From Nocardiopsis sp. MG754419 (GTDB lineage: Bacteria > Actinomycetota > Actinomycetes > Streptosporangiales > Streptosporangiaceae), in the NCBI RefSeq assembly GCF_018207095.1, contig NZ_QOCZ01000019.1, positions 1 to 53,308 on the forward strand: a stretch of DNA of 53,308 nt. Reading direction: 5' to 3'. The position numbers and the translations under genes are program-made. The first letter of the stretch is position 1. Every line of letters starts with the position of its first letter. Under the pieces are notes generated by a model. The model did no database searches. It was not told the origin of the DNA and worked only from the letters and a program-made list of their open reading frames with translations. This document shows, one piece after another, positions 26,516 to 34,261 of the stretch.

Positions 26516-27649
26516 GTGGACAGCGGACCGGTTCGAGGTATGGCGGCGGCGGGGGTACTGCTCCTTGTTCTGGGGCTGGCCGGAACGAGTGACGGGCCCA
26601 TGGTCGCCGACACGCCGGACGAACGTCCACTGCCGGGGGACGCGGCCGCTCCGCGCGCGGCCGCGCTCCCTGGTGCGCCGTCCGCCCCTGAGGCGGGCTG
26701 CACCGTGTCCGACATCCTCGAACCCTCGTGCGGGGTCTGGTGGGGTGCCAGCCCCTACCAGGACGACATCGAGCCGCTGGAGGCCGCGGTCGGCCGGGAG
26801 ATGGACATCGTCTACACCTGGCGCGGCATCGACCAGCCCCACGTGCCGGCCCGGCGAGAACTGGACATGATCGCCGAGGGGCGCGTGGTCCACACCAACA
26901 TCGAGGCGCGCCGGTTCACGCGTTCCGGTCATCCCGACATCCCCTACAGCAACATCCTCGACGGCGAGTTCGACTCGTCCCTGCGGTCACAGGCCCGCAC
27001 CATCGCCGACACCGAGGTGCCCTACTTCGTCACCTTCGACCACGAGGCGGACGCCAACAAGCGGTACAACAGCCGGGGGACCCCCGAGGAGTTCGTGCGC
27101 TCCTGGCGCCACATCGTGGATCTGTACCGGGAGGAGGGCGCGGACAACGTCATCTGGGTGTGGAACGTGACCGGATGGGCCGACAACCTCGACCGGCTCC
27201 CCGGGCTGTGGCCCGGCAACGACTACGTCGACTGGATCAGCTGGGAGGCGTACAACATGACCGGCTGCGACATCATGCCGAACTGGACCGACGTCCACTC
27301 CTTCGAGGAGGCCCTCGCCCCCGCCTACGAGTGGATCCAGCAGGAGGGGCCCCGGCACGGGATCGACGCCACCAAGCCGGTGATGATCGGCGAGATGGGC
27401 ACCACCGACATCGGTGCCAGGCAGACCTTCGACTGGTACGCGGAGATCCCCGAGGTCCTCAAGCGCTACGAGCGCGTCCGGGCGGTCAAGGTCTGGGACA
27501 ACAAGGTCTCCGACGGCTGCGACTTCCGCATCAAGGCCAACGAGAACGCCCGCCGCGGCTTCGAGCTGGCCGGGCAGGACCCCTACGTGAACCTGCCGGA
27601 GCGGGTCCGCCGCCTGGTCGAGTTCGCCGAGGGTCGCGGCAGGGACTGA
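26516..27649 (+). CDS. Secreted GH26-type glycoside hydrolase
   Basis: Exported glycosidase of 377 residues. N-terminal signal (hydrophobic AAAGVLLLVLGLAG) followed by a 30-residue Ala/Pro-rich linker, then a (beta/alpha)8 domain with family 26 features: VWWGASPYQ, TFDHEADANKRYN carrying the acid/base Glu177, ADNVIWVWNVTGW, WISWEAYN, and KPVMIGEMGTTD carrying the nucleophile Glu293. GH26 enzymes cleave beta-mannans or mixed-linkage glucans, though the exopolysaccharide-linked members are diverse. Start GTG 26516 with GGGGGCG nine bases upstream. It may trim, release or degrade the polysaccharide made by this locus; substrate is not shown by the sequence. Confidence 0.82.
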   Translation: MDSGPVRGMAAAGVLLLVLGLAGTSDGPMVADTPDERPLPGDAAAPRAAALPGAPSAPEAGCTVSDILEPSCGVWWGASPYQDDIEPLEAAVGREMDIVYTWRGIDQPHVPARRELDMIAEGRVVHTNIEARRFTRSGHPDIPYSNILDGEFDSSLRSQARTIADTEVPYFVTFDHEADANKRYNSRGTPEEFVRSWRHIVDLYREEGADNVIWVWNVTGWADNLDRLPGLWPGNDYVDWISWEAYNMTGCDIMPNWTDVHSFEEALAPAYEWIQQEGPRHGIDATKPVMIGEMGTTDIGARQTFDWYAEIPEVLKRYERVRAVKVWDNKVSDGCDFRIKANENARRGFELAGQDPYVNLPERVRRLVEFAEGRGRD

Positions 27650-27754
27650 GGCGCTCTCGGCGGACGCCGGGTGCCGCCCGGACACCGAGAAGGGTCGCAC
27701 CCGCGGACGAGGCGTGCGGATCGGGGCGCGTGCCCGACGCGGGGGTCGGCCGCT

Positions 27755-28329
27755 CACGGGGCGGGACATCGCCCAGGTCCGGGGGCCGCCGTCGGGCAGT
27801 GCGTACTCGGCGTCCACGGTGAACCCCAATGAACGGTGGAGCCGGACGTTGCCGACGCCGGAGGTCTCCAGGAACGCGGGGACGCCCGCGGCGTCCGCCT
27901 CGCCCAGCCCGACCTCGATCACCCGTCGGCCCAGACCACGCCCGCGGGCCTCGGGGCGCACCCCCACGGTGCTCAGGAACCACACCGGTGCGGTGGGTCG
28001 GTGGCTCTCCATGGCCTCCTCGGCCGAGGCGTAGGCCTCGGCGCGGTCCCCGCCGGCTCCACCAGGGTGGGCAGGAGGCGTTCCAGGGTGACGTCGGCCC
28101 CGCCGGAGTCCGGGGTGGACCACACCGCGACGGCGGCCAGATCGTCGGAGACCCAGACCCGTCCGTGCGGCAGCCCGAACTCGGTGAGGAAGATCCGCTG
28201 GAACCCGGGGAGTCGGGCGAGGTGATCGTCGGCGGAGATGGTGTGCCGGATGAAGGGGTGGTCCGCGAACGCCGCGGTCGACGTGTCCGCCGCTCCCGCG
28301 ACGTCGTCGGCCGTGGCCTCCCTGCTCAT
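27755..28329 (-). pseudogene. Frameshifted GNAT acetyltransferase
   Basis: The first 95 codons read as an acetyltransferase N-terminus from ATG 28329 (MSREATADDVAGAADTSTAA, then FADHPFIRHTISADDHLARL) with GAGGGGGAG upstream. Near 28046-28062, in a GGCGGGG run, the frame breaks. The C-terminal half continues in another frame with APVWFLSTVGVRPEARGRG, LGRRVIEVGLGEADAAGVPAF and LETSGVGNVRLHRSLGF, the acetyl-CoA-binding GNAT core. After the final strand no stop follows in that frame until deep inside the opposite-strand glycosidase gene, so a second lesion is likely. Either a recent pseudogene or a sequencing error in a G-run. Confidence 0.75.
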
Positions 28330-28527
28330 GTGCTCCCCCTCGTGTCGGCCCGGCGGCGTCGCCGGTGTTCCCCGGAGGCCACCGGCCGCCTTCGTGCGGC
28401 TCCACGCACTCCCCGGGACGGGAACAGCGGCCGCCCCTCGCCATCCGCTTCTTCCGCTGGAGGTGAGGCCGGAATCGCCCGGGGGGTTCCACCGCGCGGG
28501 AGTCGGTGGAACCCCCCGGTCCGTCCC

Positions 28528-30030
28528 CTAGAGCCCCTTGCCCCGCAGGTGCAGCGTGCGCAGGATCCATCCCGGGGGCACCCCGCAGACGACCAGGAAC
28601 GCCAGGAGGGCGCGCGCCTCCCACGGGCGGGCGCGCAGGGTGGTGCCGATCCACCGCAACGCCGCCCTCCGGTGCCCGGCCGACGCCTCCGCGAAGGCGA
28701 TCTGTCCGGCGATGCGCGCGTGGCCGCGCGGCACCACCCGGAACTCCGGGTACCGCTCCAACAGCCAGCGCAGGGCCGTGGAGATGGTCTGCCAGCGTTC
28801 GGAGAAGAACGACTTGCGGTGCCACAGGACCCGGACCCCCACCTCGGGGATGTTGCGGATCGGCGCCCGGCGGGCCAGCCTCAGCAGCAGCTCGTAGTCC
28901 TCGGCGTAGCTGCCCGGGATCTCCTCGTCCACCGCCCCGCAGCCGTCCACCATGGCGGACCGGCGGATGAGGAAGGTGGACGGGTGCAGCTCGGTCAGGC
29001 GCGACCCCAGCAGGTCACCGAAGGTGACGCTGGTGCGGTGCAGGGTCCTGTCCGACTCCACCTCGTCGTAGACCACCCGGATGCCGCAGCACACCATGTC
29101 CGTGTCCGGCTCGGCGCGCAGGACCTCCATCTGGGCGCTCAGCTTGTGGGGCAGCCAGGTGTCGTCGTCGTCGCAGAACGCCACGAACTCGGTGTCGGCG
29201 GCGAGCACACCCGTGTTGCGCGCTCCCGCCAGGCCCGGGGTGAGCCCGTTGGTCACCACACGGACCGGACGCTCGCCCTCGTCCTCGGCCAGGGAGGGGT
29301 CCGGCTCGTCGTTGTCGAAGACCACGATGGTGGTGATCCGGCCGGGGTAGTCCTGCTCGGCCACCGCGCGCAGGGTGCGTCGCAGCAGCTCGGGCCGGTC
29401 CCGGGTCGGCACGACCACGGTCACCTCGGGCCGGTCCTCGTCACCCCGCACCGGGAGGGGGCGCGCCTCGGGCGCCTCCCGCTCGGCGACCAGGTCGATG
29501 AGCGCTCCGGCGCGTCGTGCCGCCTCCGCCGGTCCGTGGTCGGTGTCGGGTGCCACCCGGAAGTCCTCCGGCGAGGAGAGCGCCTTGTCGAGCAGGGCGT
29601 ACAGCCCCTGGGCGGTCGCACACGCGCGGACCCGACCCGACCGCTCCAACCGGTCGACGAACAGGAGTTGGTGGTCATCGACGTGTTCGTCCAGTTCGGG
29701 GTCGCGCGCCACCACGATCGGCAGGTGCCCGGACGACCGCGCCTGGACGATCGTGCCGGGCCCGCCGTGGCAGACCACGGCCCCGGCGTGTTCCATGGCC
29801 TCCGACAACGTCTCGCCGGGCAGGAACGGCGTGCCCGTGGAACTCGACGGGGCCGCGCTGTGCCCGTGCTGGACGAGCACTCGAAGGTCGGGGTGCCGCC
29901 GGGCGTAGTCGTCGACCCAACGCACCAGGCGGTCGAACGCGTGGTGGTCGGTGCCCACACTGACGACCACGTCCGGATGGGTGTGGTCGTCCTGGCGGTG
30001 CGGGCGCTGGGATGTGGTCTGTTCGGTCAC
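28528..30030 (-). CDS. Alg13-like domain fused to family 2 glycosyltransferase
   Basis: A 500-residue fusion. Residues 20-190 are a glycosyltransferase-28 C-terminal domain of the Alg13/PssE/EpsF kind: VVVSVGTDHHAFDRLVRWVD, VLVQHGHS and the nucleotide-sugar motif VCHGGPGTIVQARSSGHLPIVV. Such domains work only with a membrane partner of the Alg14 type, which is encoded immediately upstream. Residues 202-420 are a GT2 domain: EVTVVVPTRDRPELLRRTL, the DxD metal motif in FCDDDDTW at 286-292, and SYAEDYELLLRLA with the catalytic base region at 374-386. The C-terminus has a hydrophobic stretch (AFLVVCGVPPGWI). GTG 30030 overlaps the upstream stop by four bases (GTGA). Likely adds two sugars in the repeat unit. 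Confidence 0.82.
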   Translation of the reverse strand: MTEQTTSQRPHRQDDHTHPDVVVSVGTDHHAFDRLVRWVDDYARRHPDLRVLVQHGHSAAPSSSTGTPFLPGETLSEAMEHAGAVVCHGGPGTIVQARSSGHLPIVVARDPELDEHVDDHQLLFVDRLERSGRVRACATAQGLYALLDKALSSPEDFRVAPDTDHGPAEAARRAGALIDLVAEREAPEARPLPVRGDEDRPEVTVVVPTRDRPELLRRTLRAVAEQDYPGRITTIVVFDNDEPDPSLAEDEGERPVRVVTNGLTPGLAGARNTGVLAADTEFVAFCDDDDTWLPHKLSAQMEVLRAEPDTDMVCCGIRVVYDEVESDRTLHRTSVTFGDLLGSRLTELHPSTFLIRRSAMVDGCGAVDEEIPGSYAEDYELLLRLARRAPIRNIPEVGVRVLWHRKSFFSERWQTISTALRWLLERYPEFRVVPRGHARIAGQIAFAEASAGHRRAALRWIGTTLRARPWEARALLAFLVVCGVPPGWILRTLHLRGKGL

Positions 30031-30497
30031 AGGAGCGGTCCTACGGTGATCGCGGTCGGCATGAACGAGCGTTGTTCCTCCCATTGGGTGAGGAACAGGC
30101 GGGTGAACGGGGCGCAGAGCCGGGCGGTGAGGGTCGGGGTGTCGATGCGGTCGTAGACCTCGATGTAGACGGTCGGGATCCGCAGCGCCCAGGCCAGGAC
30201 GAAGAACGGCAGCGCGACCCCGGCCCCGGTGCTGACCACCACGGACGGGCGCCGTTCGCGCATCGTCCGCAGGGCGAGCCCGGTGTTGCGCAGCAGGTTG
30301 CCGAGATGGCGGGTGGTGGGGTGGTGGGCCCAGCGCACCGACTCGTCACCGAGGGTGGACTCGGCGTCGGGGGTGCGGAAGGTGACCCAGACGCGTTCTC
30401 TCTCCTGCCACCAGGGTCGTAGCGACCACAACTGGGCGAGGTGGCCGCCGCTGGAGGCGACCAGGAGAACCGGGCGTGCGGACAATGCGTGCTCCAT
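30027..30497 (-). CDS. Alg14/PssD-like glycosyltransferase partner
   Basis: Membrane-associated half of a two-part glycosyltransferase, 156 residues. The Alg14 signature is clear: LLVASSGGHLAQLWSL at the start, VVVSTGAGVALPFFVLAWAL in the middle and VYIEVYDRIDTPTL near the end, the 'S-G-G-H' and 'E-x-x-x-R' features of the PssD/CpsF family. The family member binds the membrane and recruits the catalytic Alg13/PssE half, here fused to a GT2 domain in the next gene with a GTGA overlap. ATG 30497 is used; the ribosome-binding site is weak. It follows the flippase gene by 52 bases. Confidence 0.85.
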   Translation of the reverse strand: MEHALSARPVLLVASSGGHLAQLWSLRPWWQERERVWVTFRTPDAESTLGDESVRWAHHPTTRHLGNLLRNTGLALRTMRERRPSVVVSTGAGVALPFFVLAWALRIPTVYIEVYDRIDTPTLTARLCAPFTRLFLTQWEEQRSFMPTAITVGPLL

Positions 30498-30549
30498 CCA
30501 TGGCTGTGAGTGACGAACACGGGGGTGAGGGGGCCGGGAAGTGCGCGGT

Positions 30550-32094
30550 TCACCCGCGCAAACGGAGTTCCAGGTGGTCGCGCAGCCACCAGACCGAGGC
30601 CAGGTGCCCGAGCGCGCCCACGGAAACGGCGAGGACGAGGGTGGGGAGGCCGCCTCCGACGACGGCCCCGGCCAGGAGCGGCACCGCGCCGAACCAGAGC
30701 GAGGCGCCTCCGACGGCCACCAACACCGGCCGACTCACCGGGTGCAGTGCCACCAGCGACCGCAGTTGCCACAGTGGCAGCACCTTGCGGACCAGCACGG
30801 CGGCCACCAGGGCCACCGCCGCCCCAGGCGCACCGTAGGAGGGCGCCAACAGTACGCACAGGCCGAGGTTGACCAGCAGCGACAGGAGGTTGTTGGCCAG
30901 GTTCAGTCCGGTGCGACCGGTCATGGTGAGGACGAGGTCGCCCATGCCCAGAACGGACGCGACGAGCTGCCCGGCGCACACCACCACCAGCACCGTCGCG
31001 CCGGCGGCGTACTCGGCGCCGAACAGCCGCATGACCTCGGGGGCGAACACCAGGGCCGACAGGTAGAGCGGCCAGGTCAGGCACACCAACCAGGCGGTCC
31101 CCGCCTGGTAGAGGGAGCGCACTCCGGCGTGGTCGCGGGAGGCCAGCAGTTCGGCGAAGCGCGGTTGCGCCGCGTTCAGCACCGCCTGGGTGCCGAACTG
31201 CCCCACGACCATGATCCGCGTCGCGGCGGTGAACACCGCCGCGCCGGTCAGGCCGTTCAGCAGCGCCACCATCACCACCCCGCCGCGCTGCACCCCCATC
31301 TGGGCCACCCCGCCCAGGGCCCGGGGCAGGGCGAAGGCCCAGAACACCGCCGGGGTGACCGGGTGCGTCCGTCGGTCCGGCGGACCGTGCGTCGTGGCGT
31401 CGTCCGGGACGGCCGGGGCCTCCGAGAACGTCCCGTCCGGCACGGGGGCCGACCGGCGGATGATCCGACCCGCCCAGAACCAGGCCAGCACCGCCGCGGG
31501 CAGGTAGGGGCCGGCCCAGGCGAGCGCGAGCAGTCCCCCAGACCCGCTCAGGACGATCAACCCCACCAGCGCCAGTTGCGCCGACGGTCGGCCGACCTTG
31601 TCCACCAACGCGGTCGCCGTCATGTCGTGATGGGCCCGGGTCGCCGCCAACGCGGAGTCGGTCAGCACCGCGAACGGCAGGAACACCGCGAGCAGCCGGA
31701 GGTAGGTGGCCGCCTCCTCCGGCCCCAGGGCCTCGGCCAACGGCCGGGCGAACACCAGCAGCAGCGCCGCCGACACCAGCGACGTCGCCACGGCGGGGCC
31801 CATGGCCAGCCGCAGCAGCGCGGGCACGCCGCCGGGCCGCCCGAACACGCGCATCCGGGCGATGAAGTACACCAGCCCGTCCGGGGCGCCCAGGTTCGCC
31901 ATCGCCGCTAGGATCAGGAACACCGAGGTGGCGAAGAACAGCAGCCCCGCCGTCTCCTGGGAGAACGCCCGGGTGATCGCGATGATCAGGGCGAGGTTGA
32001 GCGCGGCGCCCACCACCGCGCCGGCCATGTTCACCACCCCGCCGCGCAGGACACGGCGGACCCCGGTGTCGGAGCCGTGCGCGGAGGTGGTCAC
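30550..32094 (-). CDS. Wzx-type polysaccharide flippase
   Basis: Integral membrane protein of 514 residues with about 12-14 hydrophobic helices, of the MOP/MVF superfamily that flips undecaprenyl-linked repeat units to the outer face. Recognisable segments: VLRGGVVNMAGAVVGAALNL at the N-terminus, IITRAFSQETAGLLFFATS-like region, the central VFWAFALPRALGGVAQMGVQ and the second-half repeat TWPLYLSALVFAPEVMRLFG. A charged loop (about 240-270) divides the halves. GTG 32094 overlaps the stop of the sulfotransferase gene by four bases; an upstream extension in the same frame overlaps that gene and is not real. Confidence 0.85.
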   Translation of the reverse strand: MTTSAHGSDTGVRRVLRGGVVNMAGAVVGAALNLALIIAITRAFSQETAGLLFFATSVFLILAAMANLGAPDGLVYFIARMRVFGRPGGVPALLRLAMGPAVATSLVSAALLLVFARPLAEALGPEEAATYLRLLAVFLPFAVLTDSALAATRAHHDMTATALVDKVGRPSAQLALVGLIVLSGSGGLLALAWAGPYLPAAVLAWFWAGRIIRRSAPVPDGTFSEAPAVPDDATTHGPPDRRTHPVTPAVFWAFALPRALGGVAQMGVQRGGVVMVALLNGLTGAAVFTAATRIMVVGQFGTQAVLNAAQPRFAELLASRDHAGVRSLYQAGTAWLVCLTWPLYLSALVFAPEVMRLFGAEYAAGATVLVVVCAGQLVASVLGMGDLVLTMTGRTGLNLANNLLSLLVNLGLCVLLAPSYGAPGAAVALVAAVLVRKVLPLWQLRSLVALHPVSRPVLVAVGGASLWFGAVPLLAGAVVGGGLPTLVLAVSVGALGHLASVWWLRDHLELRLRG

Positions 32095-32966
32095 GTGCAC
32101 CACGACGGTGTGCGCCCCCACCAGTCGGCGAGGCGGGCGTCGCTGTCGGTGAACCGCGAGGTCAGTTCGGCGCGCAGGGGTTCGGGCATCATCGCCCGCT
32201 TCCGGGCGTTGTGCCGGCCGGGCGGGACCATCGGCGCGGGCGGTAGCTCCAGGAAGCGGATGATCTCCTCCAGGGCCCGGGAGGTGCCGTCGAACAGGTC
32301 CGCGTAGTCGACCACGTGCAGGCGTTCGCGGCCCAGGTGACGTTCCATGCGCACGAGCTGGTCCACGTAGTGCCCGCGTGCCACGTACCCGTGGTGCTGG
32401 TGGGAGTGGGAGTAGTGGCCCGGGTCGGCGATCATGCGTTCCTCCTCCCCGGCCAGTCGGTCCTCCTCCCACTCGATCGCGCGCGCGAAGGGCGCCGTCT
32501 CGAAGCCCCGAGCCGTCTCGTGGGCGTGCGCCGAGTAGGCCCGTTCCACCGGGTCGCGCAGGATCACGACCACCTTGCCCTCCGGCAGCTCACGGGCGAT
32601 CCGCTCCGGAGCCAGGGGGTGGAACAGGTAGTACGGGCTGGACTCGAACACCCGGGTCCGGGGCCGGCCCCATCGGGCGCGCAGACCGCCGCGCAACGGG
32701 AAGTGCGAGCGGTACCAGTCCAGACCGCGGTGGTGTCCGGTGTCGAAGTAGTGGACGCCCTTGCGCAGGACCGGGCCGGTCACCGCCGGGTGTCGGCTCA
32801 GGGACTTGAACAGGGAGGTCGTCCCCGAACGCTGGGCGCCGCAGATGAGGAAGTCGGGCAGCGCCCGCGCGTGGCGGGTCAGCCCGCCCAGGCCGTCGGC
32901 GAGCGGCAGCAGGGCCTGTCTGGCAGGGACGGCCAGGCGGGTCAGCGCAGAGGTGTCCGGGGACAT
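32091..32966 (-). CDS. Sulfotransferase, second copy (NDST-like)
   Basis: PAPS-dependent sulfotransferase, 291 residues, of the group related to heparan sulfate N-deacetylase/N-sulfotransferases. 5'-PSB loop LICGAQRSGTTSLFKSLSRHP from residue 40 to 60, 3'-phosphate motif VVVILRDPVERAYSAHAHE near 132-150, then the substrate-cleft segment GHYSHSHQHHGYVARGHYVDQL. No signal peptide, so cytoplasmic. ATG 32966 has AAGGAG six bases upstream; the long upstream open frame covers the preceding gene and is spurious. It has little similarity to the first sulfotransferase beyond the PAPS motifs, so two different positions may be sulfated. It sits directly between the kinase-like gene and the flippase. Confidence 0.87.
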   Translation of the reverse strand: MSPDTSALTRLAVPARQALLPLADGLGGLTRHARALPDFLICGAQRSGTTSLFKSLSRHPAVTGPVLRKGVHYFDTGHHRGLDWYRSHFPLRGGLRARWGRPRTRVFESSPYYLFHPLAPERIARELPEGKVVVILRDPVERAYSAHAHETARGFETAPFARAIEWEEDRLAGEEERMIADPGHYSHSHQHHGYVARGHYVDQLVRMERHLGRERLHVVDYADLFDGTSRALEEIIRFLELPPAPMVPPGRHNARKRAMMPEPLRAELTSRFTDSDARLADWWGRTPSWCT

Positions 32967-33037
32967 CACGGGCTCCTTCGGTGTGGGTGGGTGGCGCGGA
33001 CGGTGGGGCCGGTCCGGGCGGTGTGGGCGGCGTCGCG

Positions 33038-34261
33038 TCAGCCGGCGTGGGCGGCCTCGTGGGCGGCGCGCTCCTGGAGTCCCTCCAACGCGGGGAGCAG
33101 CCAGTCGTCCACCGAAGCGAGGTGGCCACCGCTCTCCGCCTGCCGGTCCTGCAGGTAGCGGGTGGCCAGGTCGATCAGGTACAGCGCCATCACGGTCGAC
33201 ACCGTGTGCGGGCGCAGCCCGTGCTCGGCCATGAGGGGATCGCGCAGCAGGCGCGCGCCGCTGTCCAACCAGCGGTGCACCCCCGGGTGCACGCCCGCCT
33301 GTACGCACTCGTTGAGGTCGTAGTGCAGGGCGTCGAAGCCGGCGGGCGCGTCCATGGCCAGGCGCTCCCAGTCCCACACGAACGAGCGCCGCGCCGTGCC
33401 GGCGATGTTCCACCGGGTCAGGTCACCGTGCCAGGCACCGAAGGGCAGGTGCACGTCCGGAAGCCGGTGCAGTGCCGCGCGCAGCGGTGCGGCCTCGGGT
33501 CGGGAGCCGAGCTTGGCGATGCGTTCGTCCAGGGCGCGTCGGTACGGGCTCACCGACAGGCGCCGTTCCCGTACCGGGGCCAGGGTGACGATCTGGGTGA
33601 CACAGCGCAGGAGTTGGCGGCGGGTGGGGCGATCCGTCTGGTCGCCCACGGGCAGCGCCTCCTGGACCATCAGGGGCTGCCCGTTCCACTCGCCGTCGTA
33701 GAGCAGGCGGGGTACGGTCACGTCCCGCATCGGTCTCTCCGCCAGATGGCGCAGTGCCCGGGTCTCGGCCCGCACCAGCCGCCCGGTCAGCTCGTTGACG
33801 GCGACCTTGGCGTACCCGATCGTCCGCCCACCCGGGGTGAGCAGCAACAGGACCGGTTTGCGGTTGGCGCGCGGCGGACCCACGTGGATGGCGATGGCCA
33901 GTTCCCGATCGAGCGCGGTGGACAGCGCGTGCTCGATCCCCGGTCCCGCACCCACGTAGAGACGGTCCCGCAGCAGCAGCGGAGCGACCCCGCTGGCGAA
34001 CGCGCCCGTCAACAACAGGGTGCGCAGCCGCTCCTTGAGGGAGTGCCCCTGGGCGAACGAGGTGATGCCCCGGGTCGCCGCCGAACGGTTGCCCGCGGGC
34101 AGGATCACCCGGGGGTTGTGCGCGTTGGGCACCGGCAGGTACTGATTGCCCCGGTGGAGGGGCGCCATGCGCCGCATGCTGCCGTCCCCGTGCCCGAGCA
34201 GGCCGCCGCAAGGCCACAGCACCGCGGCCAGGTCGGTCAGGTAGGTGGTCTCGGTCCTCAC
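33038..34261 (-). CDS. Aminoglycoside/choline-kinase-like protein in exopolysaccharide operon
   Basis: A 407-residue protein whose last 290 residues are an APH/ChoK-type kinase fold. N-lobe Lys152 in RTIGYAKVAVNELTG, hinge PLMVQEALP (197-204), Brenner motif HGDLTRWN at 278-285 with catalytic Asp280 and Asn285, and metal-binding Asp297 in VWDWERLAMD. The first 120 residues match no domain I recognise. It lacks the signal peptide of exported proteins. GTG 34261 overlaps the stop of wzy by four bases, so it is translated with the polymerase. Family members phosphorylate hydroxyls of sugars, choline or antibiotics; in this operon I infer phosphorylation of a sugar or a phosphocholine-like decoration, but it may have another role. 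Confidence 0.75.
   Translation of the reverse strand: MRTETTYLTDLAAVLWPCGGLLGHGDGSMRRMAPLHRGNQYLPVPNAHNPRVILPAGNRSAATRGITSFAQGHSLKERLRTLLLTGAFASGVAPLLLRDRLYVGAGPGIEHALSTALDRELAIAIHVGPPRANRKPVLLLLTPGGRTIGYAKVAVNELTGRLVRAETRALRHLAERPMRDVTVPRLLYDGEWNGQPLMVQEALPVGDQTDRPTRRQLLRCVTQIVTLAPVRERRLSVSPYRRALDERIAKLGSRPEAAPLRAALHRLPDVHLPFGAWHGDLTRWNIAGTARRSFVWDWERLAMDAPAGFDALHYDLNECVQAGVHPGVHRWLDSGARLLRDPLMAEHGLRPHTVSTVMALYLIDLATRYLQDRQAESGGHLASVDDWLLPALEGLQERAAHEAAHAG

Noticed and set aside
33038-34261. Antibiotic-resistance aminoglycoside phosphotransferase
   Set aside because: Only the general kinase motifs are shared; operon position and the long extra N-terminus argue against a resistance enzyme.
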